Shown here one piece after another: positions 4,795-5,060 of a stretch of 5,060 nt of DNA (the first letter of the stretch is position 1; each line of letters starts with the position of its first letter). A model generated the notes under the pieces. It saw only the letters and a program-made list of their open reading frames with translations. It did not search any database and was not told the DNA's origin. Both the position numbers and the translations under genes were made by a program. This DNA comes from an uncultured Eubacterium sp. (GTDB lineage Bacteria; Bacillota_A; Clostridia; Lachnospirales; Lachnospiraceae): assembly GCA_948759685.1 (NCBI GenBank), contig CAQBGY010000280.1, positions 1-5,060 of the forward strand, given 5' to 3'.

Positions 4795-5021
4795 ATGAGA
4801 ACAGATTTGCTCATAACACAAACTTTAGTTTATTTTAACAATTTTTTAGAGGAAGAATTTCGTCTTCCTATTTATCAAATTGAGTTATTAAAGGATGATA
4901 CCGGAATTATGGAGTTTGTAACGCATACAGAAAATATGACTCAAGAACAAGCACACTCCTATTTCTTAAAGTTTGGTGTATTAATGTGTTTTATCAAACT
5001 ATTTGGTATTGGAGATATTCA
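4795..5021 (+). CDS. Unrecognised third operon gene, 3' end lost at adapter
   Basis: ATG 4795 lies seven bases after the previous stop and opens a frame that runs to the end of real sequence (75 codons, no stop). The product starts MRTDLLITQTLVYFNNFLEE and contains FRLPIYQIELLKDDTG and a hydrophobic GVLMCFIKLFGIGD near the break. No Shine-Dalgarno site lies at the usual distance (GGGAG at 4772-4776 is 18 bases away), so translation is probably coupled to the upstream gene. I do not recognise the family. The frame continues through the adapter and would add an artefact tail, DRKSTRLNSSHG, which must not be annotated as protein. Confidence 0.6.
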
Positions 5022-5060
5022 AGATCGGAAGAGCACACGTCTGAACTCCAGTCACGGACC
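5022..5060 (+). other. Illumina TruSeq adapter read-through (not biological)
   Basis: From AGATCGGAAGAGC at 5022 through AGTCAC at 5055 the sequence matches the 34-base TruSeq read-1 adapter exactly. The last five bases (GGACC) would be the start of the index. The contig end should be trimmed to about 5021. Confidence 0.98.

Overview
The window looks like one short metagenomic contig from a Gram-positive, spore-forming gut Clostridium relative, most likely Lachnospiraceae. The basis is the AT-rich cargo, purine-rich Shine-Dalgarno sites, consensus sigma-A promoters, two pieces of the spore maturation protein SpmA, and an Rpn-type (PD-(D/E)XK) nuclease piece of the form common in that family. 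All supported genes lie on the + strand. The last ~39 bases are not biological: from 5022 on the sequence is the Illumina TruSeq read-through adapter, so real sequence ends near 5021.

Layout. (1) 1-1650: the C-terminal part of a large P-loop NTPase whose Walker A half is missing, then a ~150-aa SseB-like protein and a possible terminator. (2) 1726-2254: a 34-bp leader, a C-terminal SpmA fragment and a sigma-A promoter. (3) 2329-3308: AT-rich cargo made of three tiny overlapping ORFs and the C-terminal part of an Rpn nuclease without its catalytic core, closed by a terminator. (4) 3380-3784: a second copy of the module in (2): the identical 34-bp leader, a second SpmA C-terminal fragment and the same promoter with the same spacing. 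(5) 3954-5021: a tight three-gene operon with a DUF2589 protein, a small DUF2589-like protein and an unrecognised protein cut off by the adapter.

The main observation is this repeated module (leader, SpmA 3' piece, outward promoter), each copy followed by unrelated AT-rich cargo. The 34-bp leaders are identical. The SpmA pieces differ at 23 of 55 codons in their conserved block, yet every difference is synonymous. This suggests that spmA is a repeated integration target, or that a mobile cassette carries a replacement spmA 3' end and a promoter, with cargo blocks stacking in tandem. No recombinase is visible, so the mechanism is inference. A second point is that the Rpn fragment contains an internal, near-perfect Shine-Dalgarno site before an in-frame ATG, as in intragenic Rpn antitoxins.
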